Source of the DNA: Streptomyces rubiginosohelvolus
GTDB taxonomy: Bacteria; Actinomycetota; Actinomycetes; Streptomycetales; Streptomycetaceae
DNA length: 64,000 bases
NCBI RefSeq assembly: GCF_014649875.1
Contig: NZ_BMTW01000001.1
Location: 1,302,001-1,366,000, forward strand
Direction: 5' to 3'
Shown here one piece after another: positions 1-8,198 of this stretch; the stretch's first letter is position 1, and every line of letters begins with the position of its first letter. Below the pieces are notes generated by a model. The model saw only the letters and a program-made list of their open reading frames with translations, was not told the origin of the DNA and did not search any database. The translations under genes were made by a program, and so were the position numbers.

Positions 1-1
1 G

Positions 2-1504
2 TCAGCCGTTCCGGGTGGGCGTAGCACCCCACTCCACCTGAGGCCCGTCCGTCCGAGCCGCGTGCCCGGACGAGCGGGCCTCGGGCGCGAGCACGAACGT
101 GTCCGGAGCCCCGTCCAGCACGCCGCCCGACGGGTCGTCCGACCCGTCCCCGCGCACCGGGTCCTTGGCCGGCTGCAGGATGTCCCGGACGACCAGCGCG
201 CACAGGTACAGCGTGCCCAGCAGGTGCAGGGCGATCGCGACCTGGTAGCCCTCCTGCGGAAGCCCCTGGTGCTTGTCCCCGCCGCTGGTGTAGGCGAGGT
301 AGAACCAGATCCCGAGGAAGTACATGACCTCGCAGGCCTGCCAGATGAGGAAGTCGCGCCAGCGCGGCCGCGCCAGGACAGCCAGCGGGATCAGCCACAG
401 CACGTACTGCGGTGAGTAGACCTTGTTCGTCAGGATGAACGCGGCCACCACCAGGAACGCCAGCTGGGCGAAGCGCGGCCTGCGGGCCGCGGAGAGCGCC
501 AGACCGGCGATGCCCGCGCAGAAGACGACCATGAGGACGACCGAGGCGGTGTTGACCGTCTCCACGTCGATGGGCTTGCCGGTGCGCTGCGTGATGATCA
601 GCCAGAACGAACCGAAGTCGATCGGCCTCTCCTGGCTGAAGGTGTAGAACTTCTGCCACCCCTCGGGGGCGAAGATCATCACCGGCAGGTTCACCACCAG
701 CCAGGCCCCGCCCGCGCCCAGCAGGGCCGTCCCGAACTCGCGCCACCGGCCCGCCCGCCAGCAGAGCACCAGCAGCGGGCCGAGCAGGAGGACGGGATAG
801 AGCTTGGCGGCCGTGGCCAGGCCGATGAGGATCCCGAAGGCGAGAACCCGGCCCCGGGACCACATGAGCATCGCCGCGGCCGTCAGGGCGACGGCCAGCA
901 GGTCCCAGTTGATGGTCGCGGTCAGGACGAACGCGGGCGCCAGCGCGACCATCAGACCGTCCCAGGGGCGGCGCCGGTGCGTGCGGACGGTGCACACGGC
1001 GATGACCACCGCGCAGATCATCAGCATGCCCGCGTTGACCATCCAGTACATCTGCTCGCGCTGCTGGATGGGGTCGCTGTCGGGCGTCAGCGTCAGCCAG
1101 GCCGCGACCTGCATGAACACCCCGGTCAGCACGGGGTACTCCAGGTACTGCATATCGCCGCTCAGCCGGTCGAAGTACGGCACGAGGCCGTCGGCGAACC
1201 CGCGTCCCAGAAAGAGGTGCGGAATGTCGGAGTAGCAGGCGTGCGTGTACTGCGAGGTCGCACCGCGGAACCAGGCCCACTCGTAGCAGGGGATCTTCTG
1301 CACCATGCCGAGGGCGAACATCCCGATCATGACCAGCGCGACGACGCGTACGGGTGTGAGCGGACCGTCGCCCAGCCGCGCCCAGCGCCCGACCCGGCCA
1401 CCGAACAGCTCGCTGCCGGCCGCCGCGACCTCGTCCTGATCGGTGGGCCGCACGACGGGCGGTTCCTGGTGCACGCTCGTGTCTTCTGCGCTGGGGCTTG
1501 GCAT
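2..1504 (-). CDS. Integral membrane glycosyltransferase, GT87/DUF2029-like
   Basis: A 500-aa polytopic membrane protein with about ten hydrophobic segments separated by short loops, the layout of polyprenyl-phosphate-sugar-dependent glycosyltransferases of family GT87. Aromatic and acidic residues crowd the first extracytoplasmic loop (motif SDIPHLF followed by YLEYP), where the catalytic aspartate of the family usually lies. The C-terminal tail is hydrophilic. The ATG at 1504 has an AGGA-type ribosome site about 8 nt upstream; the frame stays open to 1609 but those residues are unlike the family. The stop lies at bases 2-4, so the gene is complete. It lies downstream of the penicillin-binding protein gene on the same strand, separated by a strong hairpin. 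The donor sugar and acceptor cannot be read from the sequence; a mannosyl transfer to lipid or wall polymer is an inference. Confidence 0.8.
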   Translation of the reverse strand: MPSPSAEDTSVHQEPPVVRPTDQDEVAAAGSELFGGRVGRWARLGDGPLTPVRVVALVMIGMFALGMVQKIPCYEWAWFRGATSQYTHACYSDIPHLFLGRGFADGLVPYFDRLSGDMQYLEYPVLTGVFMQVAAWLTLTPDSDPIQQREQMYWMVNAGMLMICAVVIAVCTVRTHRRRPWDGLMVALAPAFVLTATINWDLLAVALTAAAMLMWSRGRVLAFGILIGLATAAKLYPVLLLGPLLVLCWRAGRWREFGTALLGAGGAWLVVNLPVMIFAPEGWQKFYTFSQERPIDFGSFWLIITQRTGKPIDVETVNTASVVLMVVFCAGIAGLALSAARRPRFAQLAFLVVAAFILTNKVYSPQYVLWLIPLAVLARPRWRDFLIWQACEVMYFLGIWFYLAYTSGGDKHQGLPQEGYQVAIALHLLGTLYLCALVVRDILQPAKDPVRGDGSDDPSGGVLDGAPDTFVLAPEARSSGHAARTDGPQVEWGATPTRNG

Positions 1505-1588
1505 GCCGCACATCCTGCCGTACGGGGCTGTGTCCGGGGCAAGGACCGCTCGGGGGACACGGGGGGAGTGCGCGGGATGCAGGAACGC

Positions 1589-1630
1589 GGCGAGGGCCGC
1601 CGTACCCACCCGGGTACGGCGGCCCTCGCC
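1589..1630 (-). terminator. Hairpin terminator downstream of the class A PBP gene
   Basis: A perfect 19-bp stem (1589-1607 with 1612-1630) closed by the 4-nt loop ACCC lies about 40 bp past the stop codon of the PBP gene. There is no T-tract, as is usual in streptomycetes. It separates the PBP gene from the downstream glycosyltransferase gene. Confidence 0.75.
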
Positions 1631-1672
1631 GCTGTGCTGAGCCGGCCCCGAGGGGCGCGGACGACGGTCCGG

Positions 1673-4435
1673 CTATCCGGAGTTGCCCCAGATGGAGCCG
1701 GTTCCGCCCGGGTTGCCGTTGGCTCCCTGGGCTCCGCCGTTGTCCGTGCCGTCGGTCGTTCCGGTGTTGTCGCCACCACCGTCGGCTCCGCCGTTGTCAG
1801 CGCCGCCGTCGGCCCCTCCGTTCTGGCCTCCGCCGTCCGCCCCCGCGTTCGCCCCGCCGTTGGCCTCCTGGCAGTTCGGGTCGAAGATGCCGCAGGTCTT
1901 GGTCGGCGTCGGCGTCGGGCTCGGGGTGGTCTGGGTGGGCGTCGGCGTCGGGCTCGGCTCCTCGGAGGGCGTCTCCGAGGGCGTGGGGCTGGGGGTCGGG
2001 CTGGGACTGACCGCGCCGCCGCCCCACACGATGTCGCCCGGATCCTGCGGCTCGGGGAAGGCGATGGCCTTCTTGCCCTTCATCGCCCCGGTCATGTAGT
2101 CGTGCCAGATGGAGGCCGGGAACGAGTTTCCGTGGATCTTCTCCTCGCCACCCGTTCCGAACATCTTCTCGAACTCGCGCGTCTTGTTCGTCTCGTCGTC
2201 GTCGAGCCGGAACATGCTGATGGCGGTCGAGATCTGCGGGGTGTACCCGACGAACCAGGCGGACCGGTTGCCGTCGGTCGTACCGGTCTTGCCCGCGGCC
2301 TCACGGCCTTCCAGACGGGCGGGCTTGCCCGTTCCGTTCTCCACGACGTTCTTCAGGACGTCCGTGACGTTGTCGGCGATCATCGGGCTGAAGGCGCGCT
2401 TGGGCTTCTTCTTGTGCTGGAAGACAACCACGCCCTCCTCCTTCACCTCGGTCACCGAGTAGGTGTCGTTCTGCTGACCACTCGTGGCGAAGGTGGAGTA
2501 AGCACCCGCCATACGGATGGCGCTGGGCGACGAGGTGCCGATGGAGAACGAGGGAACGGACGCGTCCGCCATGAAGGTGTCGTCCTTCAGGCCGGCGGCG
2601 ATGGCGACTTCCTTGACCTTGTCCGTACCGACATCCATGCCGAGCTGCACGAACGGGGAGTTGGCGGACTGCTCCATGGCCTTCCGCAGGTCGATCTCAC
2701 CGTAGTCGTAGTTACCGTCGTTGGTCTGACGCCATTCCTCGTCGTCCTCGTTCAGCCAGATCTTGCCCGTGTAGTCCCTGATCCGCAGGCCGTCGTCGCC
2801 GTTGTAGATGCTCTTCGGCGAGATCTGGGTGCGCTGGGACTCGCTCTGCTCCGGAGAACCGGCCGGATCGCGCACGCCGTACTGCATGGCCGCTGCCAGC
2901 ACGAAGGGCTTCCAGGTCGAACCGACCTGGGCGCCGGTGGCGTCGGCGTTGTTCGTGAAGTGCGTGGTGGCGTCCTGACCGCCGTACGTGGCGATGATGG
3001 CGCCGGTCTTCGCGTCCACGGACGCCCCGCCGAACTCGACGTGCGTGTCCGTCTTGGGACGCTCCTTGGGCCGGATCTTGGCCTTGTAGACCTTCTTCAC
3101 CGCAGCTTCGAGCTGCTCCACCCGCTTCTTCTGGAAGGTGGTGTGGATCTCGAAGCCGCCCAGTTCGAGGTTCTTGGCGGTGATGCCCTTGTCGTTGTTG
3201 GCGAGGAAGTACTTCTTGGCGAGCTCCACCAGGTAGCCGGTCTGGCCGCTCAGCTTGGCGTCCTTGGTCTTCGGCAGCGGCATCGGGAACTTGGTGAACT
3301 TGGCGCGCTCCGCGGCAGTCATCCGCCCGTCCTTGACCTGCTCGTCAAGGATCCACTTCCAACGGTCCTTGGCCCGCTCGGTGTTCTTCGCCGGGGTCGC
3401 GTTGTTCTTGTCGATGTCGATCGCGCCGGCGGGGTCGTAATAGCTCGCGCCCTTGAGCAGCGTGGCCAGGAAGGCGCACTCGCTCGCATCCAGTTCGTCG
3501 GCGTCCTTGTTGTAGTAGGTGCGGGCGGCTGCCTGCAGACCGGAAGCCCCACGTCCGTAGTACGAGACGTTGAGGTAGCCCGCCATCACCTCTTCCTTCG
3601 AATCCTCACCGGCGACCTTGAGCGTGATGAAGAGTTCCTGGAACTTCCGCTTGAGGGTCTGGTCCTGGGAGAGCATCGAGTTCTTCACGTACTGCTGGGT
3701 GATGGTCGACCCGCCCTGGGTCTCACCGCCCGTGGCCATGTTGAGCACCGCGCGCCCTATGCCTACCGGGTCGATACCGCGGTCCGTGTCGAAGCTCTTG
3801 TTCTCAGCGGAGATCACGGCGTTACGCATCGCCTCCGGAATCTGCTCGTACTTGAGGATCTGGCGGTTGACCGCACCACCGGTGGCGACCATCGGCGTGC
3901 CGTCGGCCCAGTAGTAGACGTTGTTCTGCGCCTTGGCCGCCTTCTGGATGTCCGGCTTGGCCACCAAGGCGTACGAGATGCCCGCCACGCCCATCAACAG
4001 GGCGAGAAACCCGAGACAGAGCCCCGAGACCAGCTTCCACGAAGGCACCCAGCGACGGAACCCGTACTTCCCGTGGCGCGGGTAGTCGATCATCCGCTTC
4101 TTGCCGGGGCCACCGTTGTCGCGCCCACGGCCCCCCGGGCCGTTTTCGGCACCCCCGCCGCCACCGCGCCGTCGGCCGCCACCGCCGCCCGCGCCGTGTC
4201 CCCCGGCGTCGGCGCCCCGGCGCCGGCCGCCCTTCTGGGCCGCGCGACGGGCCTCGGCGCGACTGCCGTACTGGCGCTCTTCGCCGTACGACTCGGACGG
4301 CGATTCGGAAGGTGATGCAGAAGTGGCTCTACGTGACGGGGCGGCTCGGCGGCCGGTCGACTGCTGGGCGGCTCGTCTGGCCGCGGCACGCCCGCCACCC
4401 TGTGGCTGCGGCGATTTGCGACGGTGCTCGCTCAT
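1673..4435 (-). CDS. Class A (bifunctional) penicillin-binding protein
   Basis: A 920-aa peptidoglycan synthase. Residues 1-130 are a basic, Gly/Arg-rich cytoplasmic tail; one TM segment spans about 132-157. The GT51 transglycosylase domain (about 180-360) shows the motif ENKSFDTDRG (catalytic Glu about 211) and the GGSTITQQ box. The transpeptidase domain has SxxK as STWK (Ser 506), SxN as SAN (590-592) and KTGT (716-719). The C-terminus (about 790-920) is a low-complexity Pro/Ser/Thr then Gly/Asn-rich tail, probably extracellular. It polymerises lipid II glycan and crosslinks stem peptides outside the membrane. The ATG at 4435 has a GGAG about 10 nt upstream. It is divergent from the padR gene. 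The exact paralogue among the several streptomycete class A PBPs cannot be told from sequence alone. Confidence 0.93.
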   Translation of the reverse strand: MSEHRRKSPQPQGGGRAAARRAAQQSTGRRAAPSRRATSASPSESPSESYGEERQYGSRAEARRAAQKGGRRRGADAGGHGAGGGGGRRRGGGGGAENGPGGRGRDNGGPGKKRMIDYPRHGKYGFRRWVPSWKLVSGLCLGFLALLMGVAGISYALVAKPDIQKAAKAQNNVYYWADGTPMVATGGAVNRQILKYEQIPEAMRNAVISAENKSFDTDRGIDPVGIGRAVLNMATGGETQGGSTITQQYVKNSMLSQDQTLKRKFQELFITLKVAGEDSKEEVMAGYLNVSYYGRGASGLQAAARTYYNKDADELDASECAFLATLLKGASYYDPAGAIDIDKNNATPAKNTERAKDRWKWILDEQVKDGRMTAAERAKFTKFPMPLPKTKDAKLSGQTGYLVELAKKYFLANNDKGITAKNLELGGFEIHTTFQKKRVEQLEAAVKKVYKAKIRPKERPKTDTHVEFGGASVDAKTGAIIATYGGQDATTHFTNNADATGAQVGSTWKPFVLAAAMQYGVRDPAGSPEQSESQRTQISPKSIYNGDDGLRIRDYTGKIWLNEDDEEWRQTNDGNYDYGEIDLRKAMEQSANSPFVQLGMDVGTDKVKEVAIAAGLKDDTFMADASVPSFSIGTSSPSAIRMAGAYSTFATSGQQNDTYSVTEVKEEGVVVFQHKKKPKRAFSPMIADNVTDVLKNVVENGTGKPARLEGREAAGKTGTTDGNRSAWFVGYTPQISTAISMFRLDDDETNKTREFEKMFGTGGEEKIHGNSFPASIWHDYMTGAMKGKKAIAFPEPQDPGDIVWGGGAVSPSPTPSPTPSETPSEEPSPTPTPTQTTPSPTPTPTKTCGIFDPNCQEANGGANAGADGGGQNGGADGGADNGGADGGGDNTGTTDGTDNGGAQGANGNPGGTGSIWGNSG

Positions 4436-4834
4436 GGAACGACTACTCCTCGGGCAGGCGAGAGCGCCTGGAAGCGGCAGTTGAGATCCGGTCCCCCCGA
4501 ATTACGGACAAGCCGCTGCGGAAGGCTCATCCGCAGTACATCCGGCAGTCCGCGATGACTGACGCGCGTCAGCGTCTCGCGGTTCCCGGTGGTCTGCATG
4601 CCGCACAGACTACGCACGGTCAAAACCCGCCTAGGGCCGAACTTCACCCCAAACAACGCAAGTCGAACCCTGGGAATTACCGATGTGACGCCGCTCACGA
4701 AGGTCACCCTTGTCGAACAGGACCGGCCGATCTATCGTGCTGATGTATCGAGTCGATACATCAGCACGGCATAAGTACGCCGGTGATTCCGGTGGACGTG
4801 CCGACCGAAGCAGCGGGAGAAGGAGGAGGCACCG
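4436..4834. promoter_or_regulatory. Divergent intergenic region with a 33-bp perfect palindrome
   Basis: This 399-bp gap separates the PBP gene (minus) from padR (plus). Its striking element is a perfect inverted repeat of 16-1-16 bp at 4736-4768, centred on G4752, with the core TGTATCGAGTCGATACA. ATGT and ACAT half-sites flank the centre, the kind of half-site used by PadR-family repressors. It lies about 65 bp upstream of the padR start, so autoregulation by PadR, perhaps with effect on the PBP promoter, is a reasonable inference. AAGGAGGAGG just ahead of 4835 is the padR ribosome site. I see no ORF of note in the gap. Confidence 0.7.
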
Positions 4835-5542
4835 GTGAGCCGACGTTCCGGCATCCTCGAGTTCGCCGTTCTCGGCCTGCTCCGCGAATCGCCGATGCAC
4901 GGCTATGAGCTGCGCAAACGCCTCAACACCTCGCTGGGGATCTTCCGCGCGTTCAGTTACGGGACCCTCTACCCCTGCCTCAAGACGCTGGTTGCCAGCG
5001 GCTGGTTGATCGAGGAGCCCGCCGGTGACCCGGCGGACACCGCTCCGGTCACCGGACGCTCGGCCGCTTCCTCGTCCTCGCTGACCGGACGCCGGGCGAA
5101 GATCGTCTATCGGCTGACGGCGGAAGGTAAGGAGCACTTCGAGGAGCTGCTGTCGCACACCGGTCCCGACGCCTGGGAGGACGAGCACTTCGCAGCGCGC
5201 TTCGCCTTCTTCGGCCAGACCGAACGCGATGTGCGGATGCGGGTGCTCGAAGGCCGACGCAGTCGGCTGGAGGAGCGTCTGGAGAAGATGCGCGCCTCTC
5301 TCGCCCGCACCCGTGAACGACTCGACGACTACACACTTGAGCTGCAGCGGCACGGCATGGAGTCCGTGGAGCGCGAAGTGCGCTGGCTGAACGAGCTCAT
5401 CGAGAGCGAGCGGTCGGGACGGGATCGGCGACGATCCTCGCCCGAGGGCTCTGCTCAGCAGGACACACCTGGAGAGACGGGCGGCCTGCCCCGGCACCGG
5501 GACAACACCCCGCCGGATCCGTCCGACGACACCGCCAAGTGA
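4835..5542 (+). CDS. PadR family transcriptional regulator
   Basis: A 235-aa protein. The N-terminal winged helix (about 5-100) carries the PadR signature [19 protein letters not shown] and [13 protein letters not shown]. The wing is stretched by a Ser/Thr/Ala-rich insert (about 57-85) before the final strand [14 protein letters not shown] long helical C-terminal domain (about 130-200), rich in Arg/Glu heptads, fits the dimerising PadR C-terminal domain (Vir family); the last 35 residues are disordered. The GTG start at 4835 follows an excellent AAGGAGGAGG ribosome site. It ends 59 bp before the inositol-phosphate synthase gene on the same strand, so co-transcription and some role in controlling inositol supply are possible. 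A perfect palindrome upstream (4736-4768) is a candidate operator. The inducing signal is unknown. Confidence 0.9.
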   Translation: MSRRSGILEFAVLGLLRESPMHGYELRKRLNTSLGIFRAFSYGTLYPCLKTLVASGWLIEEPAGDPADTAPVTGRSAASSSSLTGRRAKIVYRLTAEGKEHFEELLSHTGPDAWEDEHFAARFAFFGQTERDVRMRVLEGRRSRLEERLEKMRASLARTRERLDDYTLELQRHGMESVEREVRWLNELIESERSGRDRRRSSPEGSAQQDTPGETGGLPRHRDNTPPDPSDDTAK

Positions 5543-5601
5543 AGTCATCGCACCCCGCGGCGACTTCATCGGAAACACCGATTACACAGGGAGCAACCGG
5601 A

Positions 5602-6684
5602 ATGGGTTCGGTTCGCGTAGCCATCGTAGGCGTGGGTAACTGCGCCGCCTCGCTGGTGCAGGGCGTCGAGTACTACAAGGACGCCGATCCGGCCGGCAAG
5701 GTGCCCGGTCTGATGCACGTCCAGTTCGGCGATTACCACGTCAGCGACGTCGAGTTCGTCGCCGCCTTCGACGTCGACGCGAAGAAGGTCGGCCTCGACC
5801 TCGCGGACGCCATCGGCGCCAGCGAGAACAACACCATCAAGATCGCGGACGTGCCGAACACGGGCGTGACCGTCCAGCGCGGCCACACCCACGACGGTCT
5901 CGGCAAGTACTACCGCGAGACGATCGAGGAGTCCACGGACGCCCCGGTCGACATCGTCCAGATCCTCAAGGACAAGCAGGTCGACGTTCTCGTCTGCTAC
6001 CTGCCCGTCGGTTCCGAGGTCGCCGCGAAGTTCTACGCGCAGTGCGCCATCGACGCCAAGGTCGCCTTCGTCAATGCCCTCCCGGTCTTCATCGCCGGCA
6101 CCAAGGAGTGGGCGGACAAGTTCACCGAGGCCGGTGTCCCGATCGTCGGCGACGACATCAAGTCCCAGGTGGGCGCCACCATCACGCACCGCGTGATGGC
6201 GAAGCTCTTCGAGGACCGCGGTGTCATCCTGGACCGCACCATGCAGCTGAACGTCGGCGGCAACATGGACTTCAAGAACATGCTCGAGCGTGAGCGCCTG
6301 GAGTCCAAGAAGATCTCGAAGACGCAGGCCGTCACCTCGCAGATCCGTGACCGCGAGCTCGGCGAGGGCAACGTCCACATCGGCCCCTCGGACTACGTGG
6401 CCTGGCTGGACGACCGCAAGTGGGCGTACGTGCGCCTCGAGGGCCGCGCCTTCGGCGACGTTCCGCTGAACCTGGAGTACAAGCTGGAGGTGTGGGACTC
6501 CCCGAACTCGGCCGGTGTCATCATCGACGCCGTCCGTGCGGCGAAGATCGCCAAGGACCGCGGCATCGGCGGCCCCATCCTGTCGGCCAGCAGCTACTTC
6601 ATGAAGTCGCCCCCGGTCCAGTACTTCGACGACGAGGCCCGCGAGAACGTCGAGAAGTTCATCAAGGGCGAGACGGAGCGCTGA
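5602..6684 (+). CDS. ino1: Inositol-3-phosphate synthase (actinobacterial type)
   Basis: A 360-aa NAD-dependent enzyme that converts glucose-6-phosphate to 1D-myo-inositol-3-phosphate, the source of inositol for phosphatidylinositol lipids and mycothiol. The N-terminus [15 protein letters not shown] is the Rossmann dinucleotide-binding motif. Further family blocks are [10 protein letters not shown], the [15 protein letters not shown] segment with the catalytic lysine region, and [11 protein letters not shown]. Length fits the compact actinobacterial form, shorter than the roughly 500-aa eukaryotic form. The ATG at 5602, preceded by a GGGAG ribosome site, was chosen over the open frame from 5539 because homology begins there. 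The gene follows padR closely on the same strand and is ended by a hairpin at 6770-6814. Confidence 0.93.
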   Translation: MGSVRVAIVGVGNCAASLVQGVEYYKDADPAGKVPGLMHVQFGDYHVSDVEFVAAFDVDAKKVGLDLADAIGASENNTIKIADVPNTGVTVQRGHTHDGLGKYYRETIEESTDAPVDIVQILKDKQVDVLVCYLPVGSEVAAKFYAQCAIDAKVAFVNALPVFIAGTKEWADKFTEAGVPIVGDDIKSQVGATITHRVMAKLFEDRGVILDRTMQLNVGGNMDFKNMLERERLESKKISKTQAVTSQIRDRELGEGNVHIGPSDYVAWLDDRKWAYVRLEGRAFGDVPLNLEYKLEVWDSPNSAGVIIDAVRAAKIAKDRGIGGPILSASSYFMKSPPVQYFDDEARENVEKFIKGETER

Positions 6685-6769
6685 ACCGGCCCTCTCGGCT
6701 GACAGCTCCACCGAAGCGCCGGCCGCTTCACCGGGAGTCCTGAGCGGAGACGCTCATCTCTTCCTGCCG

Positions 6770-6814
6770 CACGTCGGGGGTCCCCGGGCAATCCGCCCGC
6801 GGACCCCCGACGTG
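6770..6814 (+). terminator. Hairpin terminator after inositol-phosphate synthase
   Basis: A 14-bp perfect stem (6770-6783 with 6801-6814) with a 17-nt loop stands just before the MFS gene. It probably ends the padR-ino1 transcript. Confidence 0.65.
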
Positions 6815-6830
6815 TGTGACGCTTGCTCCC

Positions 6831-8099
6831 ATGTCTGTCGCGCGTGATCTGCGCACCCTGCTGCGCCTGCGGAACTTCCGCCGCCTGCTCACCGTGCGGC
6901 TCCTGTCCCAGTCCGCCGACGGCGTCTACCAGGTCGCCCTCGCCGCGTACGTGGTCTTCTCCCCGGAGAAGCAGACGTCGGCCGCCGCCATCGCCTCCGC
7001 CATGGCCGTGCTCCTCCTGCCCTATTCCCTGATCGGGCCCTTCGCAGGGGTGCTGCTGGACCGCTGGCCCCGGCGTCAGGTCTTCCTCTACGGGAACCTC
7101 CTGCGGGCCGCCCTGGCCTGCTCCACGGCCCTGCTGATTCTCGCCTCGGTGCCCGACTGGCTCTTCTACGCCTCGGCCCTCTGCGTCACCGCCGTCAACC
7201 GCTTCGTGCTGGCCGGTCTCTCCGCCGCCCTGCCCCGGGTCGTCGACACCGACCGCCTCGTCGTCGCCAACTCCCTCTCGCCGACCGCCGGCACCCTGGC
7301 GGCCACCGTGGGAGGCGGCCTCGCCTTCGTCGTACGGCTGATCGCCGACGAGTCCGACGCAGCTGTCGTCCTCCTGGGGGCGGTGCTCTACCTGCTCTCC
7401 GCGCTGGCCTCACTGCGTCTCCCCCGCACACTGCTGGGGCCGGACATCGACGAGAGCCCGATGCGGCTGCGGGCAGCTCTCGCCGTCACCGCCCGCGGAC
7501 TCGTCGCCGGGCTGCGCCATCTGGCGCAGCGGAGCCACGCGGCCAAGGCCCTGGCCGCCATGACCGTGATCCGCTTCTGTTACGGCGCGCTCACCGTGAT
7601 GGTGCTCATGCTGTGCCGCTACGCCTGGTCCGACACCGAGTCCGACGGGCTGGCCCTGCTCGGCCTGGCAGTCGCGGTGTCCGGCGCCGGATTCTTCATC
7701 GCCGCCTTTCTCACCCCATGGGCGGTGGGCCGGCTCGGCCGGTACGGATGGATCGTGGGCTGTGCCGGGGCGGCCGCGGTCCTGGTGCCCGCCCTGGGCC
7801 TCTCCTTCGCCCCCGTCCCGATGCTGGTCGCCGCGTTCGTGCTCGGCGTCGTGACGCAGGGGTCGAAGATCGCGACCGACACGGTCGTCCAGACCTCGGT
7901 CGACGATTCCTTCCGCGGCCGGGTCTTCTCGCTCTACGACGTGCTCTTCAACGTCGCGTTCGTGAGCGCCGCGGGGGTGGCGGCGCTGATGCTCCCCCCG
8001 GACGGCAGATCGGTGACCGTCCTGGCGGTCGTTTCGGTGCTGTACGCGGTGGTCGCGGTGACGATGTTCCGCTGGCGACGTACCGACGCCCACCAGTAG
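6831..8099 (+). CDS. MFS transporter
   Basis: A 422-aa protein with about twelve hydrophobic helices in two halves and a central polar loop (about 200-220), the fold of the major facilitator superfamily. The loop between helices 2 and 3 contains GVLLDRWPRRQVFLYGN, matching the family motif G-x3-D-R-x-R-R, and a related repeat occurs after helix 8 (GRLGRYGWI). It resembles drug/H+ antiporter-type permeases near this locus in streptomycetes; the substrate is unknown. The ATG at 6831 was preferred to the GTG at 6816 because MSVARDL starts the typical amphipathic N-terminus. It converges with the cca gene across two parS-bearing palindromes that can serve as terminators. Confidence 0.85.
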   Translation: MSVARDLRTLLRLRNFRRLLTVRLLSQSADGVYQVALAAYVVFSPEKQTSAAAIASAMAVLLLPYSLIGPFAGVLLDRWPRRQVFLYGNLLRAALACSTALLILASVPDWLFYASALCVTAVNRFVLAGLSAALPRVVDTDRLVVANSLSPTAGTLAATVGGGLAFVVRLIADESDAAVVLLGAVLYLLSALASLRLPRTLLGPDIDESPMRLRAALAVTARGLVAGLRHLAQRSHAAKALAAMTVIRFCYGALTVMVLMLCRYAWSDTESDGLALLGLAVAVSGAGFFIAAFLTPWAVGRLGRYGWIVGCAGAAAVLVPALGLSFAPVPMLVAAFVLGVVTQGSKIATDTVVQTSVDDSFRGRVFSLYDVLFNVAFVSAAGVAALMLPPDGRSVTVLAVVSVLYAVVAVTMFRWRRTDAHQ

Positions 8100-8107
8100 C
8101 CGGTCAT

Positions 8108-8159
8108 GGATGTGCGGAGGGGCGTTGTTTCACGTGAAACAACGCCCCTCCGCACATCC
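8108..8159. terminator. 52-bp perfect palindrome (bidirectional terminator) centred on parS
   Basis: Bases 8108-8133 are exactly complementary to 8134-8159, giving a 52-bp uninterrupted palindrome between the convergent MFS and cca genes. Its central 16 bp is the parS site TGTTTCACGTGAAACA. As RNA it would form a long hairpin, so the element can act as a terminator for both genes and as a ParB site. Confidence 0.75.
8126..8141. other. parS site (ParB-binding centromere)
   Basis: This is the perfect 16-mer TGTTTCACGTGAAACA, the streptomycete parS sequence, about 21 kb from oriC. It sits at the exact centre of the 52-bp palindrome. Confidence 0.93.
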
Positions 8160-8163
8160 CGTC

Positions 8164-8189
8164 GGCGATGTTTCACGTGAAACATCGCC
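8164..8189. terminator. 26-bp perfect palindrome with parS
   Basis: Bases 8164-8176 pair exactly with 8177-8189. The core is again parS. It lies 10 bp from the cca stop codon and is the second of two tandem parS palindromes, able to work as the proximal terminator for cca. Confidence 0.6.
8169..8184. other. parS site
   Basis: A second perfect TGTTTCACGTGAAACA, centred 43 bp from the first (8133.5 versus 8176.5), about four helical turns, so the two sites lie roughly on the same face of the DNA. Confidence 0.93.
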
Positions 8190-8198
8190 TTGTCCGGC

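Noticed and set aside
1900..2010. Repetitive GT-rich stretch in the PBP gene as a DNA repeat element
   Set aside because: It encodes the Pro/Ser/Thr repeat tail of the PBP in frame; no separate element is needed.
977..4315. A 1112-codon plus-strand frame opposite the PBP gene
   Set aside because: It is the antisense of the class A PBP gene, rich in Arg/Gly/Val with no ribosome site or motif; long antisense frames are expected at this GC content.
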